Below are positions 45,441 through 57,099 of a DNA stretch of 64,000 bases, piece by piece. Made by a program: the position numbers and the translations under genes. Positions within the stretch are counted from its first letter, which is position 1. Every line of letters starts with the position of its first letter. The notes under the pieces are model-generated. The model was not told the DNA's origin. It did not search any database and saw only the letters and a list, made by a program, of their open reading frames with translations. The DNA lies in contig NC_087261.1 in assembly GCF_037042905.1 (NCBI RefSeq), positions 11,854,217 to 11,918,216 on the forward strand. Reading direction: 5' to 3'. Source of the DNA: Lytechinus pictus (Eukaryota; Echinodermata; Echinoidea; Temnopleuroida; Toxopneustidae).

Positions 45441-46409
45441 TAAGAAGACTATTATTATTTTAGAAGGAAGGAGAAGCGGGGCAGGGAAAGGACGCTGGGC
45501 CAATAGGAAAGACATTACTATTATCATTATTATCATTATTTTCTGCGTGAAGCGCAAGAAAAAGAAAAGGCGCCCCGCTTTGGTCTTTATTCCTTTATTA
45601 TAGAGAAGATGGAGAAAATGCCTTCCCTTTTCCACACTGATTTTCTTTTCCAATCGCTTTTCCTCATGTTTGTTCTTTTATTTGGGGGAAGTGAAATGTT
45701 CGCATGGCAACGCAGATGAAAATAGTCTAGTGCTAAACGATAATAAAATCGAATTGATGAGACAGATGCTCAGCTAAGGTTCGACATCCAAAATAGCATT
45801 AAATTGAACATTGGTTGGAGGTTCTTCATGAGCAATTGAAGAACCTGAAATGAGAGAGCATGCAATGAATAACCACGATCAATCGTTTTTAAGTCAGCTT
45901 AATGCTATATAACCTTCAACTTCAACATAATTATTCTGATACATCTATATTAAAAAGTCCGAATATACTGCCTGGGATCCCGGATCGGGTTCAAATCACT
46001 TTTGTCAAGGGGCCATGGAGGATCAGTATGTTGTTACTGTGTGTGCACAGAATTGTCAGTGGTCATCAGTCTCCTCATTTGCATACCGATCAGGATGTGC
46101 ATAAACTGTTTTGTGAAATTAAGCAAAACTTTAAAATGTCTTTCTTATTTTACATCCGATTTTGATGAAGTTGTTAGTGTTATGCTTGTTGGATTTTTCT
46201 TTTTTTTATTCATTAAATCATTTTTTTTTATTGGGATATGGACTTGTCCTTTAAACAATGCACTATCCGAACGAAGGGAACAAGAACAATCATTATGAGA
46301 GGCTTGCTTGGTGTCGAAAATGGCATCAGTGGTATATTAAAGAAAGCCTATTTATTATTGTAAAATAATTACCAAAAAAAAAAACACGCACATAAAAAAA
46401 TGGGCTTAC

Positions 46410-46538
46410 CTCTCTGGATACATGAACATTGTCCCCATTTATCACATCCTTCATGTATTTAACAATCTTATCATCATTTCTGGCATCCAGTGATCCTTCC
46501 TCTTGCAATGTCCGCCCAGCCGAGATGTTTAATCCCAT
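46410..46538 (-). CDS. ODC/antizyme-inhibitor family protein, coding exon 1 (start of gene)
   Basis: Read from ATG at 46538 down to a GAG|GTAAGC donor at 46409. The start is fixed by an in-frame TAA 12 nt upstream and a G at +4. It encodes MGLNISAGRTLQEEGSLDAR, then NDDKIVKYMKDVINGDNVHVSRE, 43 residues, ending in phase 0. With exons 2 (39327-39231), 3 (36787-36711) and 4 (33205-33033) it forms about 158 residues covering the N-terminal third of a roughly 450-residue PLP enzyme: AVKCN supplies the PLP lysine and GFDCASK follows. ODC decarboxylates ornithine to putrescine in the cytosol; antizyme inhibitors are inactive paralogues that bind antizyme. The discriminating C-terminal residues lie outside the exons found, so I cannot choose between them. 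Introns are 7.1, 2.4 and 3.5 kb and packed with transposons. Confidence 0.85.
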
Positions 46539-46539
46539 A

Positions 46540-47045
46540 ACTGAAGATTATTTAACGAAATAATCAACCCCAAAGTGTCACCGAGGGCACACCCCTGCTT
46601 GTAACTTCTCCTACCATTCCCGGAAAAGTTTGAGTGGCGTCGAAATAGAGTTTTGTCGTTTTCTTCTTCAAACAATCCTCGCGCACGGTTGAAGAGGTTA
46701 TTCCAAAGTCACAGTGCTGTGCTTCAGAATACACTAGGCGTTTTTTGTACGGCCTGCCGACTGACTGAATCACTCGAGTTGAACTCGCTGTGGCATGCAA
46801 ATGTATTTTTTAGAGGAGGCATTCGCAATTCGTGTTGCCGGCGTTTCCACTCTTGTTTGAAAAAAAATCTAAATCTTGCGAAAATATGGCACTCTTACGG
46901 CCGCGCAGTCTGTTCTTATGTAAACTGGCCAGGCTCGAATCCCCGATGACATAAAAACATAGGATATACCAGCGGAAAGATAAAAACCGGATCGTAAATT
47001 TGAATTGACATAAATGAGGACGAGGCGAGGGTAAGGTATCCATGT
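46540..47045 (-). promoter_or_regulatory. Candidate 5' UTR/promoter region of the ODC-like gene
   Basis: Unlike its surroundings this stretch is relatively CpG-rich and repeat-free, and lies immediately upstream of the start codon on the minus strand. I see no convincing TATA box. A 78-codon minus-strand open stretch (46800-46564) would be an upstream ORF if transcription starts above it. Assignment is by position only. Confidence 0.3.
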
Positions 47046-47345
47046 CGCAATTAACCCTGTTAATTGATTAAAAATTGACATGCCCATTAATCCTTCATGT
47101 CTAGTAGACAGTTGGAAATACCGTCACCTATTTCCGTCAAATTATTATGGGTAGATGACGTCTACTGAGAGGATTACAGGAAACGAACAAATCATACAAT
47201 TTGTATAAGTTGTAAAATTACCTTGCAATAGTTCTTACCAATGGTGCAGTGAAATACAAAAATTAGGGGGCAGAAAAGGGCGTAATTTGTTCTTAACAGT
47301 GGCAGTTTAGAGATTAGGAAGGCCCAGAAAACTCCGTATCGGCCG

Positions 47346-47434
47346 GTGGCGGATCCAGAGGGGGGAGGGGGGAGGGGTGCACATCCGGAACGTGCTCCCC
47401 CTCCCCTTGAGAGCAGAAACCCTGGATCCGTCAC
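47346..47434. mobile_element. Miniature element with GTGGCGGATCCAG termini
   Basis: GTGGCGGATCCAGAGGGG at the left and CCCTGGATCCGTCAC at the right form imperfect TIRs over 89 bp with a CCCCTCCCC/GGGGAGGGG core. Confidence 0.6.
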
Positions 47435-48780
47435 ACCGAAACAATAATATATGTTCAGTTTTGTAGATGAGCGCGTGGAACCTACATGGGAAAATAGTCA
47501 TTAGATATGATTTTGATATACGTAAATCACTATAGCTGTCCTGAAGTTTACGAAAAACATCAACTTTATACCACTGCCCACGACCAGCAAATCTCATAAA
47601 CATAATAAATTAAATTTTATTCGGGCATAAATTTTTGTAGAAGAAGAGGGCTGTCTGTATAGTTAGTGTAAAATTGAAATATTCCATTGATAAAAGCATG
47701 GAGCTACTACAGAAAAGGAAGCACTCTCATATACTCTTACAACATATTTTATCATGAGCAATTTTTTATTTAGTTTGATAAAAACAGTTATATGCAAAAT
47801 AAAGGCGATAATGTAAATGGGTCAATCACACACTATTATACAATAAATGTTTTTTTTATATATGATGTAGGAAATATTCAAATGTTTTTCTCAATGTGTT
47901 TGAAGAACATATGTCATTATCATTATTGTAACCTAAAATTGCGATCAAATTGCATGTTTTACGTTCAGCCGTTTGTTCAAATGATCTTGTTAATGTTGAT
48001 ATGACCTTCGAAAATACAAACCTTCCAACTGCTGATTATAAACAAATCCCCATTCAAAGGCATATTCATCGAGAGTTGGTGTTTGCGAATTTTTACCCTA
48101 TTCTCAGAATACATGTGTCTCCATTTGTATCTTGATTAAATCATTTGATATACTTACTGAACATTTAAAAACTTCGTGGATCTTGTACCATGAACGTAAA
48201 TTGAATTAGATTTAAGTAAAGTAAAGGAATATAAAGTAAAGTATAACGTGAGATAAGGATGAAGACAAGTGGGTATTTTCTCAAATGGCATGGACAGTGC
48301 GACATGGAAGTATAACAACGTAAAGTTTTTTTTGCAGGAGTTTCTGCATTTTATTCATAAATCAATAACAAATAAAAAAAATTGATAAAATGACAATGAC
48401 ATAAATTAGTACATATTTGCATGACAATCTAAAAGTAAAATAATGTATAAGACTAAAAACTACATAAATGAAGCGTGTAAAATAGTAAGGTGGGTAAAAA
48501 TGCAGGGCCAGCTATAAGCAGGTAATTGCTTGAAACAATAGCAGCCATGAGGGAGGGCAACATGGGAACCGTAATAGGTTATAAATATAATTCGATAAAA
48601 TGATGTCACGAAATAGAAAGTATGAACGTTTAGATATTTAGTGGGAAGAGTAAAGTAAATAAAATTAAAAATAGTGTATTAAAGTAAAGTGACTCAGAGT
48701 AAAAAGAAAAATGAGAAGAAGTGAAGTGATTTGAAAAGGGAATTCAGACAGGTGGTATTTTTTTTGTTGAATAATAATCA
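47435..48780. other. AT-rich intergenic DNA, nothing recognised
   Basis: No exon, TIR pair or RNA gene that I can support. AAAGTAAAGTA words begin near 48210 and lead into the next repeat. Confidence 0.5.
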
Positions 48781-49275
48781 TGGATTGTTAATCACCGACA
48801 TGACTGAAGTAAAGCAAAGCCAAGTAAAATTATGTAAAGTTAAGTAAATCAGAGTAAAGTTGAGTGAAGCTGTGAAGTGAAGTTATGTGAAGTTAGATGA
48901 AGTGAAATGAAGTAAAGTAAAGTAAAGTGAATCTAACTGAAGCGAAGTGAAGAAAGTAAAGTGAAGTAAGATAAAGCGACGTAAAATAAAACTGAAGTAA
49001 AGCCAAGTGAGGTGACGTGAAGTAAGGTTGAGGTAAGTGAAGTTAAGTAAAAGTCCAGTAAAAGTAAAAATAAGTGAAGCATAGTGAAGTGAACTGAGCA
49101 TGGCGAATTGAAGTTAGTGATTTGAAGTAACATACTTTAATATTAATCAAAATGAAGTGTGTATAAATAAAGAAGTGTAAAGGAAAGTACAAGGTATAGA
49201 AATGCGGTTAATTGGAGTGAACTAAAGTGTAGTGAAGCGAATTGCAGTGAACTTAAATGAGAGTGAAGTAGTCTG
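48781..49275. repeat. Degenerate GTGAAGTAAA pentamer/decamer repeat
   Basis: About 500 bp made of AAGT(G/A)AAGT words (for example AAGTAAAGTAAAGTAAAGTG). The period is 5 or 10 and the sequence is almost free of C. Sparser versions extend to about 49620. Phe/Leu/Ser/Thr-rich open frames on the minus strand are by-products. Confidence 0.85.
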
Positions 49276-49841
49276 CAAGAACAGACTCATATATGACACT
49301 TTAACCAATAACCGGTCTAGAGTAAAGACTAGAACCCGAAGACTCTGTATGTGTATAGAGTACATAGTTAATCTAGAACACAGTTAATCTAGTCTCCCTA
49401 CTTCAGACTCTGCACTGTGCGTATTGTGAAAGACAAGGGTCTGTGCATGCAGATTAGAAGTGATGAGGAGTAAAGTTAGGAGTAAAGAAAGTGACACAAA
49501 GTCAGTAAACATGGTAAATTAAATCAATCTAATGTGAAGAAAAGTAAAATGGAGTGAAATGACGAGAAGGAAGGTGCAATAAAGCAAGTAACATCAAAAT
49601 GTAAAGTAAAATAAAATAAATAAAAGTGCAGTTTGAATAATCAGAAATGAAGAAAATTTCTAATACGAACCACTGTTATCAAGTTGCTTATCAATGTCGA
49701 CGTCATCGAAGGAAAACAACGGTATGTAAAAAAAAAGAACAGAGAGGGCAAATAAATTCCAGCCTCTTCTCCAAAGCATGCCTTGTAAATGATTTCATGT
49801 GGTGTTCATGGTGTTCGATACATTTCTATTCCCCTACCTGC

Positions 49842-49952
49842 AGTGGCGGACCGTGACCCATGCAGAGGAGACAAAGCATTGGAGGGGCACAGCATTGTTT
49901 ACAAATAGTGCCCCTCCAATGCTTTGTCTCCTCCGGGTCAGGGTCCGCCACT
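49842..49952. mobile_element. Near-perfect hairpin MITE, AGTGGCGGACC termini
   Basis: AGTGGCGGACCGTGACCC at the left is mirrored by GGGTCAGGGTCCGCCACT at the right. The inner pair GGAGACAAAGCATTGGAGGG/CCCTCCAATGCTTTGTCTCC leaves a loop of about 20 nt. The long perfect inner match implies recent origin or homogenisation. Confidence 0.85.
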
Positions 49953-50854
49953 CCCCCCTTTCATGCCTTTTTTACCTGCATTATCCTTAGTTATAGAGAT
50001 TTAAACCATTCTGGATGTCTGCCGGTATATGTACCCGGATCTATCACAAGTATCTCAACTTTGCCATCTTTTGTTTTTCATAGTATACATTGCAATACCA
50101 ACGTTGATACCCAGATGGACTGACACATTTGATGGAAAGCCTTTAAGTCATTTCCCCAGACTTTTTGTAACTTTCTGCTCAGATCCCTGATTTTTTTTTT
50201 ACATTTTGTTAACGCAAGTCAACTAAGTATTTTCCTTTTCTGCTTTATATGTTTACACGTGCATCTCTATAAGGGACCCTTTGTAAAACAGCGTTGGTAT
50301 GTTATCATTGCTGAGTAGGGCAATCCCTCCGTCTTTTTACTGATCATCTTTGTTATGGTCAATATATATATTTATCATTGTTATCATTTTTGATTGATGG
50401 AAAATAAAAACAATACATTACAATGTCAGGAAGTGGAGTGGAATAGAAGCAGGCCAATTATTAATGTCAGGATTTGGATAAAAGCATGCTAAAACAATCC
50501 CGTATTGATGACTTGGCTAAAGACATGCAGTTATCATTATTGTACTCTGAAATGATATCTCAACAAGAAAAAGAGGGTATTGAAATGCTGAAAATGGCAA
50601 TTTTTGAGAAATCAAGGCATTTTACTCCTGGATAGAATGGCACTTTGACACCCATCCAAACTTTCTTATTTTTTCTTTTCTTGTGCGCCTCGCAGGGGCG
50701 GAAATCTCTCCCAAAAGGTAGGGGGGACAAGGGGCTGGAAAATTTGAAAAGAAAAAAAAAAAAAAAGGGTTATCATCCCAAAAGTAAGGTCATCTCGTCC
50801 TAAAATACATGTTTTATTTCGTTTTTCAATGATGTATTTCTTACCATCATAAAA

Positions 50855-51047
50855 GACCACAAATAGTAGATGACCTCACCCGTCTGCCAAGTTCATCCCA
50901 CAGATGCTCAATGGGATTGAGGTCAGGAGAGCATGCACACCATGGGATGACGTCAATGTCCTGCTCCTGAAGGAAGTTGGTGATGAACCGTGCTGTGTGG
51001 GGTCTTGCATTGTCCTGTTGAAACACGTCCCCCCTGGGATTTCCGCC
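50855..51047 (-). pseudogene. Tc1-like transposase C-terminal fragment
   Basis: The minus-strand translation contains VFQQDNARPHTARFITNFLQ, then DVIPWCACSPDLNPIEHLWD and ELGRRVR. QQDNARPHTA carries the second Asp of the DDE triad and NPIEHLWDE the third acidic residue, as in Tc1/mariner transposases. The rest of the protein is absent (the N-terminal DNA-binding domain and first Asp), so it is a fragment. TIRs were not found around it. Confidence 0.9.
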
Positions 51048-51054
51048 CATGGCG

Positions 51055-51125
51055 CTTCGGAATAGAATGTTTCTAGATAGATGGCGCTATATAAATGCCT
51101 ATTATTATTATTATCATTATTATTC
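51055..51125 (+). mobile_element. LINE/SINE 3' tail, TATATAAATGCC(TATTAT)n type
   Basis: ATGGCGCTATATAAATGCCT followed by ATTATTATTATTATCATTAT is the standard 3' end of L2/CR1-type retroposons and their SINEs. It abuts the Tc1 fragment. Confidence 0.6.
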
Positions 51126-53029
51126 TGTGAAATTAGAAAGTAGAAAAAATACGTCCAAATTCGACTTCAAATTGTAAATTTTTGAAAGAGATGAGCAGCA
51201 AGAATGAGCTTTCCTCTTTTCAGAGCATTAATTAAAATGTTATTCAGAAAATAACCTTATACCTTACATTTTCCCAGTCCCTTTATCTTATTTTTGGTTC
51301 TTGGTCGTAGAACTTTTGGGGGCCAGGGCCCAAAACCATTCCATTTGTACGCCAGTGCCACGTATGTGGAGTCCGGGGCGGAGCCTCTCTCATTACCTCT
51401 CGAGATTCATTCAGCCATTATCAAAACTTGCCGTTATTTTCAATGAAATCGCGGGTATATAATTACAAAACATATTACTTCAGAAAGGGCACAACATGGG
51501 AAATGAGGGGGGAAAGCGGCACGAGCGAGCGAAGCGAACGAGAAAATCGTTGTTGTGAATTTTAAAAATATAATTACAGGGCATGTGTAGCCTTGCGCAA
51601 TTCTTGGGCGGTAGGTCAGGAACCTCTCAAAGTTTGATAATTTCCTGATTGGGAATGTTATTGCTTGAAATTTAGCAAGCTTTTATGGACTTTATACGCC
51701 ATCCTATTCTTTCTTCACCTTCTTTATTTTCAAACCTCGGCAGCCCGAGTGTGTACCTAAATTCTTGTCTTTTTCATTTTCTTTTTTCTTCATAATTCAA
51801 CTTTTCCCCTTTAGCTTTTTAGCCAATTTCATTCTACCTCATTTTCCAATTCTTTTTGCCTTTTTTCTATTTCCCGCCATAAAATCGAGTTCCAATTTGC
51901 CATCTCTTAATCTATGTCATCTATCTCACTCATTTATTAGTATTTCGGAACAATAATCTTTATCACCTGTTCTTTTCTTCATTTTCGTCCCCTTTCCTTC
52001 CGCTTTCCCCTTCTTTTTTTTGTTATGTCCTTCCTTTCCTCCCTTTTCCGACTTTACTCCTTTTCTACCAGTCATGTGTCTGCCTTTTCTTTACTTTTCC
52101 TTTCCCTCTTCACACAAGATTTCAACGAAGAATGAAAGCATTAATCATTTCGACAGTGTGTACAAATCATACACGCGCACGTGCCCTCCCACCCTCGCAA
52201 ACACACATTATGATATTAAAAAAAAAGACAATAAAAACATTGATTAGAATGATTCCGTCAGAATGATTCCATGTATGAAAATGTAAACTCATAAATCATT
52301 ATTTTCTCCACCACACTTATGGAGGATATGTACTGGGTTAATGGGATATGCTTTCGCTTCTCGACATCCAAGACACCGGAGCCATAGCTTTCACCATTTT
52401 CATTGGTTGTGTCGATACCGCCTTGGTGTTCGCCAGCCAATCAGCAGAGATCAAAGAAAGGAGACCTCCACCTTTATTTAGCCATTTCTCACAATCACGC
52501 ATACAGCTAGGCGCCACATGTCAGAAGTTTGTCCAAAGACAAAAAGGCCAATCAGAATCCGTTGTGGAAAAACGATGCATTTTATTTCACTCTGCATGCT
52601 CTATAACTACATCAGCGAGCGGGCTTGGTAACTTCGGGACGAATTAAGTCGACGTTCTGTGCAGAACGTTTTTACAAAATACCTCTCCTTAAATCATCAG
52701 AAAGTTTTGCTCACGCGATGAACCTTTAGTCCTACTATAGCAAAATATTGCCAATCTCGCATATTTGTCTCAGCATTCAGTTGCCGCTAGATCTACAAAA
52801 ATGGCAAGTATACTCTAAGACCTACTCGGAGAATGTAGACATAATGCCTTCGTATGCCTTTCATACGAATTGATAAAGAGCGAAATGATATTCCTTTGAT
52901 TTACAATGCTATGTATGTTTAAATTGTCACTTCCCACTCTATATTTTGGTGTTAATTGTTTCTGATGTTAGATATTTTGTATTTTGTATTTTTGATGTTG
53001 TTTGTTGTTGTTGTTCATAGTTATCTTGA
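51126..53029. other. Intergenic DNA with a CCAAT-containing segment
   Basis: 51690-52140 is pyrimidine-rich. At 52340-52680 the sequence becomes less repetitive, with two CCAATCAG boxes (near 52437 and 52550), a CTCTATAACTAC stretch and CpGs. It could be a promoter for a transcript to the right, but no exon ties it down. A 99-codon open frame (52348-52647) has no recognisable motif. Confidence 0.3.
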
Positions 53030-53145
53030 CATGTATTTTAAACTGCAGGGCGCCTTTGTAAAGCAGTTTTAAGAACTGAACAGGCCTACCCTGCAGTATA
53101 AAATAAATAAAACAAAATAAATAAATAAATAATAAATAAATATTG
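53030..53145 (+). mobile_element. Retroposon 3' tail: stem-loop plus (TAAA)n
   Basis: CTGCAGGGCGCC..GGCCTACCCTGCAG forms a stem, followed by TATAAAATAAATAAAACAAA and ATAAATAAATA repeats to 53145. Same plan as 9112-9213 and the LINE end at 36957. Confidence 0.55.
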
Positions 53146-53689
53146 CCAGTTGATAATTATGGTTAAGATTCTCATACCCACGCATGACTTTTTGATTATG
53201 TAGCGTCACCCATTTTTGCATAAAGCTTTTATGTCACAATCGTACATTTAATATATTTCTGCAAGAATTATTACCCTTCTAAGATCAAATGACTATATGA
53301 TAATTGGACATAACGATCTATATTGATTTTTTATGGTAACTTTGAAAGACGTTTCAATTTCAAGCGTTTACTTTTCATGTGTAAAAAGGACAGTTAAACG
53401 TTGTCTGTAACCATACAATATATATATAAAAATTACACAAGGATCGAGTTAAATTGGCAATAAAACTTTGATGCATAATTTTACAAAATCTATAGCGTGT
53501 TTACACATGATGTAGACAACATCAAAATTAGGCTCTGAAAAGAAACAGAGCTTGAAATGATAAGTACCTCTGTGATTGAATTCAATTTAGTTATAAAGTC
53601 AAATTATGATTGTGTATACCAAATTATTGACCATTATACACTGCCTGAGAAAAAACAAACAAGAACATCAAATTAAAAAAGAGGGTATA

Positions 53690-53810
53690 TATGATGACGG
53701 TGATGGTGGTATTCATGGTGATGATGCTGGTTATGATGATGATAGTGACGCTGATGGTGATGATGATGAGGTAAATTATATGATCTTGATGATGATTATC
53801 AAACTGAATG
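53690..53810. repeat. (GATGAT)n-like imperfect repeat
   Basis: GATGATG/GGTGATGATG words; Asp-rich and Ile-rich frames on opposite strands are artefacts. Confidence 0.85.
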
Positions 53811-54005
53811 ATGACATTTGACATGTTGGAGGTGGTCATACCGGCGACTAGGCCCCACTTGGTCGTGATGATGATATGATATAACCATTGATGGTGTTTG
53901 AAACGGGAGATTTCTATGTTGATATTGACTATAATGATGGTGAGATTGGCACGTCACAATATTTTACTTTCACTCTCGTCGTTTTATATCGAATTTTAAC
54001 AGATT

Positions 54006-54051
54006 ATGTGTTCGCTATTCAAGTACGGACTCGCAGCATGTTTGTTACCAG
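54006..54051 (+). CDS. EGF-domain protein, candidate signal-peptide exon
   Basis: ATG followed by 15 codons (MCSLFKYGLAACLLP) and a G|GTAGGC donor, phase 1. Joined to the exon at 55469 the hydrophobic stretch continues as GVILGSS before small residues, giving a normal secretory signal peptide. A short exon like this is easy to find by chance; the phase match and continuous hydrophobic core are the support. Confidence 0.5.
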
Positions 54052-54456
54052 GTAGGCTTTTCAAACATATTATTTCGATTCTTGCATGATCTTTATGAAG
54101 GAATCTAGTGAAAAAGAATTTTTCTTGAGCTAAGTATTAACACTTGAATTAATTTCATGACAAATAGGCCTGCTTCGTTTTAAAAATATGTGATGAAAAT
54201 GCAAGACTGTGGAACATGAATAACTGGCTCGAAACCCAATGACGGAACTTTGGTATGAATGATGAATCCTCCCTTATAATATTACACACGTTGTATTCGG
54301 GAAGACATGTAGATAGATAGATTAATTGAAATGTCCGTTATGCATATATTGTGCGTCCCAGTTTGATTCCTCCCAAGTTAAAATCATCTAAGCATTGAAC
54401 TCGTGATGGGGACTGTACTATGCACATTACATGGTTTGTTCGGCTAGGGTTCCATG

Positions 54457-55200
54457 ACATTTACTCCGGCGACAATTAGTCCGCTTTAAATCCCAAACAC
54501 TGATCGAATGACGAACTTAAAGGGATGGTCCGGGCTGAAAATATTTATATCTTAATACAGTCACTGAACAAAATGCCGAAAATTTCATCAAAATCGGATA
54601 ACAAATAATAAAGTTATCGAAGTTTAAAGTTAAGCAATATTTTGTGGAAACAGTCGTCATGAATATTCATTAGGTGGGCTGATGATGTCACATCTCCACT
54701 TTCCGTTTTCTTATGTCATTACATGAAATCATAATTTTTTTCATTATTTCATACTTGTGTAAATAATATGTCTCCCTTATAATGAAATAAGTTGCAGCAA
54801 TAAATATATAATGCACTAAATCAGTTGTCAATCCAATTTTTCTCATTCTTGGAGGAAAAAATTTGAATAAACCTCATTTCATATAATAAAATACAAAAGA
54901 ACAAGTGGAGATGTGACATCATCAGCCCACCTAATGAATATTCATGACGACTGTTTTCACAAAATATTGCTTAACTTTAAAATTCAATAACTTTGTTATT
55001 TGTTATCCGATTTTGATAAAATTTTCGGCATTTTGCTCAGTGAATTCTACTCTATTTATTAAGCTATACATACTTTCAGCCCGGACCATCCCTTTAAACC
55101 CTGGGTTTAACATTATACCCTACCCTAAAACTAACCCTAACATATGACCATATTGCAACCCCAACCCGGATAAATTGTCGCAGGAGCAAATGTCGTGTCA
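54457..55200. mobile_element. Short TIR element with 15-mer-like ends, split by a MITE
   Basis: GACATTTACTCCGGCGACAA TTAGTCCGC at 54457 is mirrored by AAATTGTCGCAGGAGCAAATGTC ending near 55195. These are one to two copies of the 15-mer that forms the arms of the TU-like element at 777-3370. The MITE 54521-55093 sits inside, so the original element was only about 170 bp. Confidence 0.6.
54521..55093. mobile_element. Long-TIR MITE, AGGGATGGTCCGGGCTG family, copy 2
   Basis: Flanked by TTAA (54517-54520, 55094-55097). 573 bp with arms of over 200 bp matching copy 1 (26728-27308) almost throughout, including CGGATAACAAATAA and GTGGAGATGTGACATCATCA. It lies in the first intron of the EGF gene. Confidence 0.9.
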
Positions 55201-55468
55201 ACTTCATGCTAATCAATGTCACTTTTATCCTACCGTTTTGAGTAACTGGAATGGAATTGGCTCAATCATCAGCCCGAATGCAACATATTCTGAGTGACAT
55301 GAATTAAGATTTCCAGGTACTTTATATCGAATCAGAGTTAATCCCAGCTAAATAACGAAGTTTTAAAAAATGTAAAATTCAGGTTGAATACAATATACTA
55401 GTAGACATTACATTAAAATCCGACGGTATCGGCAATACTTTGAATTTATTTTCAACTAATTATTTCAG

Positions 55469-55687
55469 TTATACTTGGTTCATCGAATGGATCAACTGCG
55501 TGTCCAGATGGCTTAGGTCTGAATTACACCTTACCAATGTTTCTTGAATGCCGGAAGAAACTTCATCCCAATGGAAGTATGGTGCAGACTATTCCAAAGA
55601 TCATTCGCGTTTCATCTACTGAGGACTCGTGTCCCACCAGGAATGATAACTCACAAACCTTTGGTCACCGAGTTTGTAGATTTCCAG
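55469..55687 (+). CDS. EGF-domain protein, N-terminal Cys-containing exon
   Basis: 219 nt between TATTTCAG and GTAAGC, exactly 73 codons, phase 1 at both ends. The reading starts VILGSSNGSTACPDGLGLNY and contains VSSTEDSCPTRNDN and GHRVCRFPG: four cysteines and an N-glycosylation site (NYT), as expected of an extracellular domain right after a signal peptide. I do not recognise the domain with certainty; the CPDG start and spacing faintly recall the opening of laminin N-terminal domains. Other frames across the region lack splice sites. Confidence 0.6.
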
Positions 55688-55689
55688 GT

Positions 55690-56330
55690 AAGCTGGTCCC
55701 CTTTCGACCCCATGGCTCATATTCTGAGCTCAGGTTTAAGTTATACACTAGACCCCGTTGATCTGATCAGTCATATCTATGGAAAACCGGCAACATCAAC
55801 GCCTATTGCATGTTTGCTCGAAATATTTGTCTAGATATGCTGTAAACTCATATACACTCATTGATTTCTTGAAAATTCAGTGCACGGTCTTCTATTTGTA
55901 ATTTTTTACAAAGTACATTGTGCAAAGATCTTGTACAAACAATTATGACATCAATCAACAATTATTACCCTACAGTTCGGGTTAATCAGATCAATCGTAA
56001 CTCTTTGTAAGACGTGCCCCTGGTCTATCAGTACAGCTTTAATCTATCAGCTCAATTGACACTCAAATAATTCAGAGCTATCAAGTAGTAGTAACCAAAA
56101 TTGTTTCCTTCAGCAGTAACGTGAAACATATGAGCACAGCAAACATTTGAATTTTACAATAGCATTTTTTGCTTCCCATAAATTTAGCACATGGTTAGAC
56201 CACAGTCCAAGTTTAACCAGATTTCAGTAAACGGGCTTATGATTTTAACGGAGCTGAGTCCACTGGGCAAGGAATTCGTTTAACTGCGCACCAAAATGTA
56301 ACTCGAACTTTTTACTTAAGTCTAACCGAA
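55690..56330. other. Intron of the EGF gene, nothing recognised
   Basis: AT-rich with no repeat or exon I can support. Confidence 0.4.
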
Positions 56331-57011
56331 TTGCCTGAAATATGCCTTGCGATGGCTGGCGAAAGGCATTTTTTACAAAATCGTTTTCAATGGTATCTAA
56401 TGGTAAATCATATTTACCCTTCATGTTTGGGTTCGTACATCTTCTGAACTAACAGCTGCGATTATTCAAATTCGCGCGGAAATTTTGAACATGTTTAAAA
56501 TTTCCCGACGAATTGAAAAATCGTTGGTCATCTGTTTGAATTCGCATCTCTTATTTAGTCTGCGGTAATCGTTCGTTTATCGTTCGTGTGTTTTTGTCGC
56601 GCATAGTCCCTCTTCGCGCTTTTGCCAAAGTGGACCGATCTCGAAAGAACCCGTAACGAAGCAACACGATGACACAACGAACAAATTTGCCTGATCTATT
56701 CCCTCGTCTTCGTTTCTAATCGCACGCCATATCAAACCATTGGTGACTATTCCTTCGTCTTATTGGGATATATCAACACTTCGCTCGCCTTCGGAAGCAA
56801 TTTTCTCAAAGAGGTGAACCGAAAAATCGATATCCTTTGAATGTCATATTTCTCCTTGGCTTACCGTTCGTTGATAAAATTTGTCAACAGTTACTGATCG
56901 CATGATCTGAAGGAAATTTTATTTGAATTTCGTTGAATTCGCGTGCATTTCGTTCATTTTACCATTCGTCACCCTTCGTCCGCCTACATTCGGTCAGGTG
57001 TGAGGGGGCTT
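56331..57011. mobile_element. TA-flanked MITE, AAGCCCCCTCACACC family, copy 2
   Basis: The inverse of 6085-6760 over its whole length. The right end TCGGTCAGGTGTGAGGGGGC plus TT is intact with TA after it. The left end has lost about 14 bp of TIR (reads CTTAAGTCTAACCGAATT). Many substitutions separate the copies. Confidence 0.85.
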
Positions 57012-57099
57012 TAAAGGACAGAGTGGTTTTTATTTGCATTAATTAGTTGTAAAATCGGTTTCTGAACCTCGGAAATTTGTCAAAAAAGCATTAATTTTG

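Noticed and set aside
52348..52647. 99-codon plus-strand ORF
   Set aside because: No motif, and no splice donor or neighbouring exon to connect it; more likely part of an untranscribed or 5' region.
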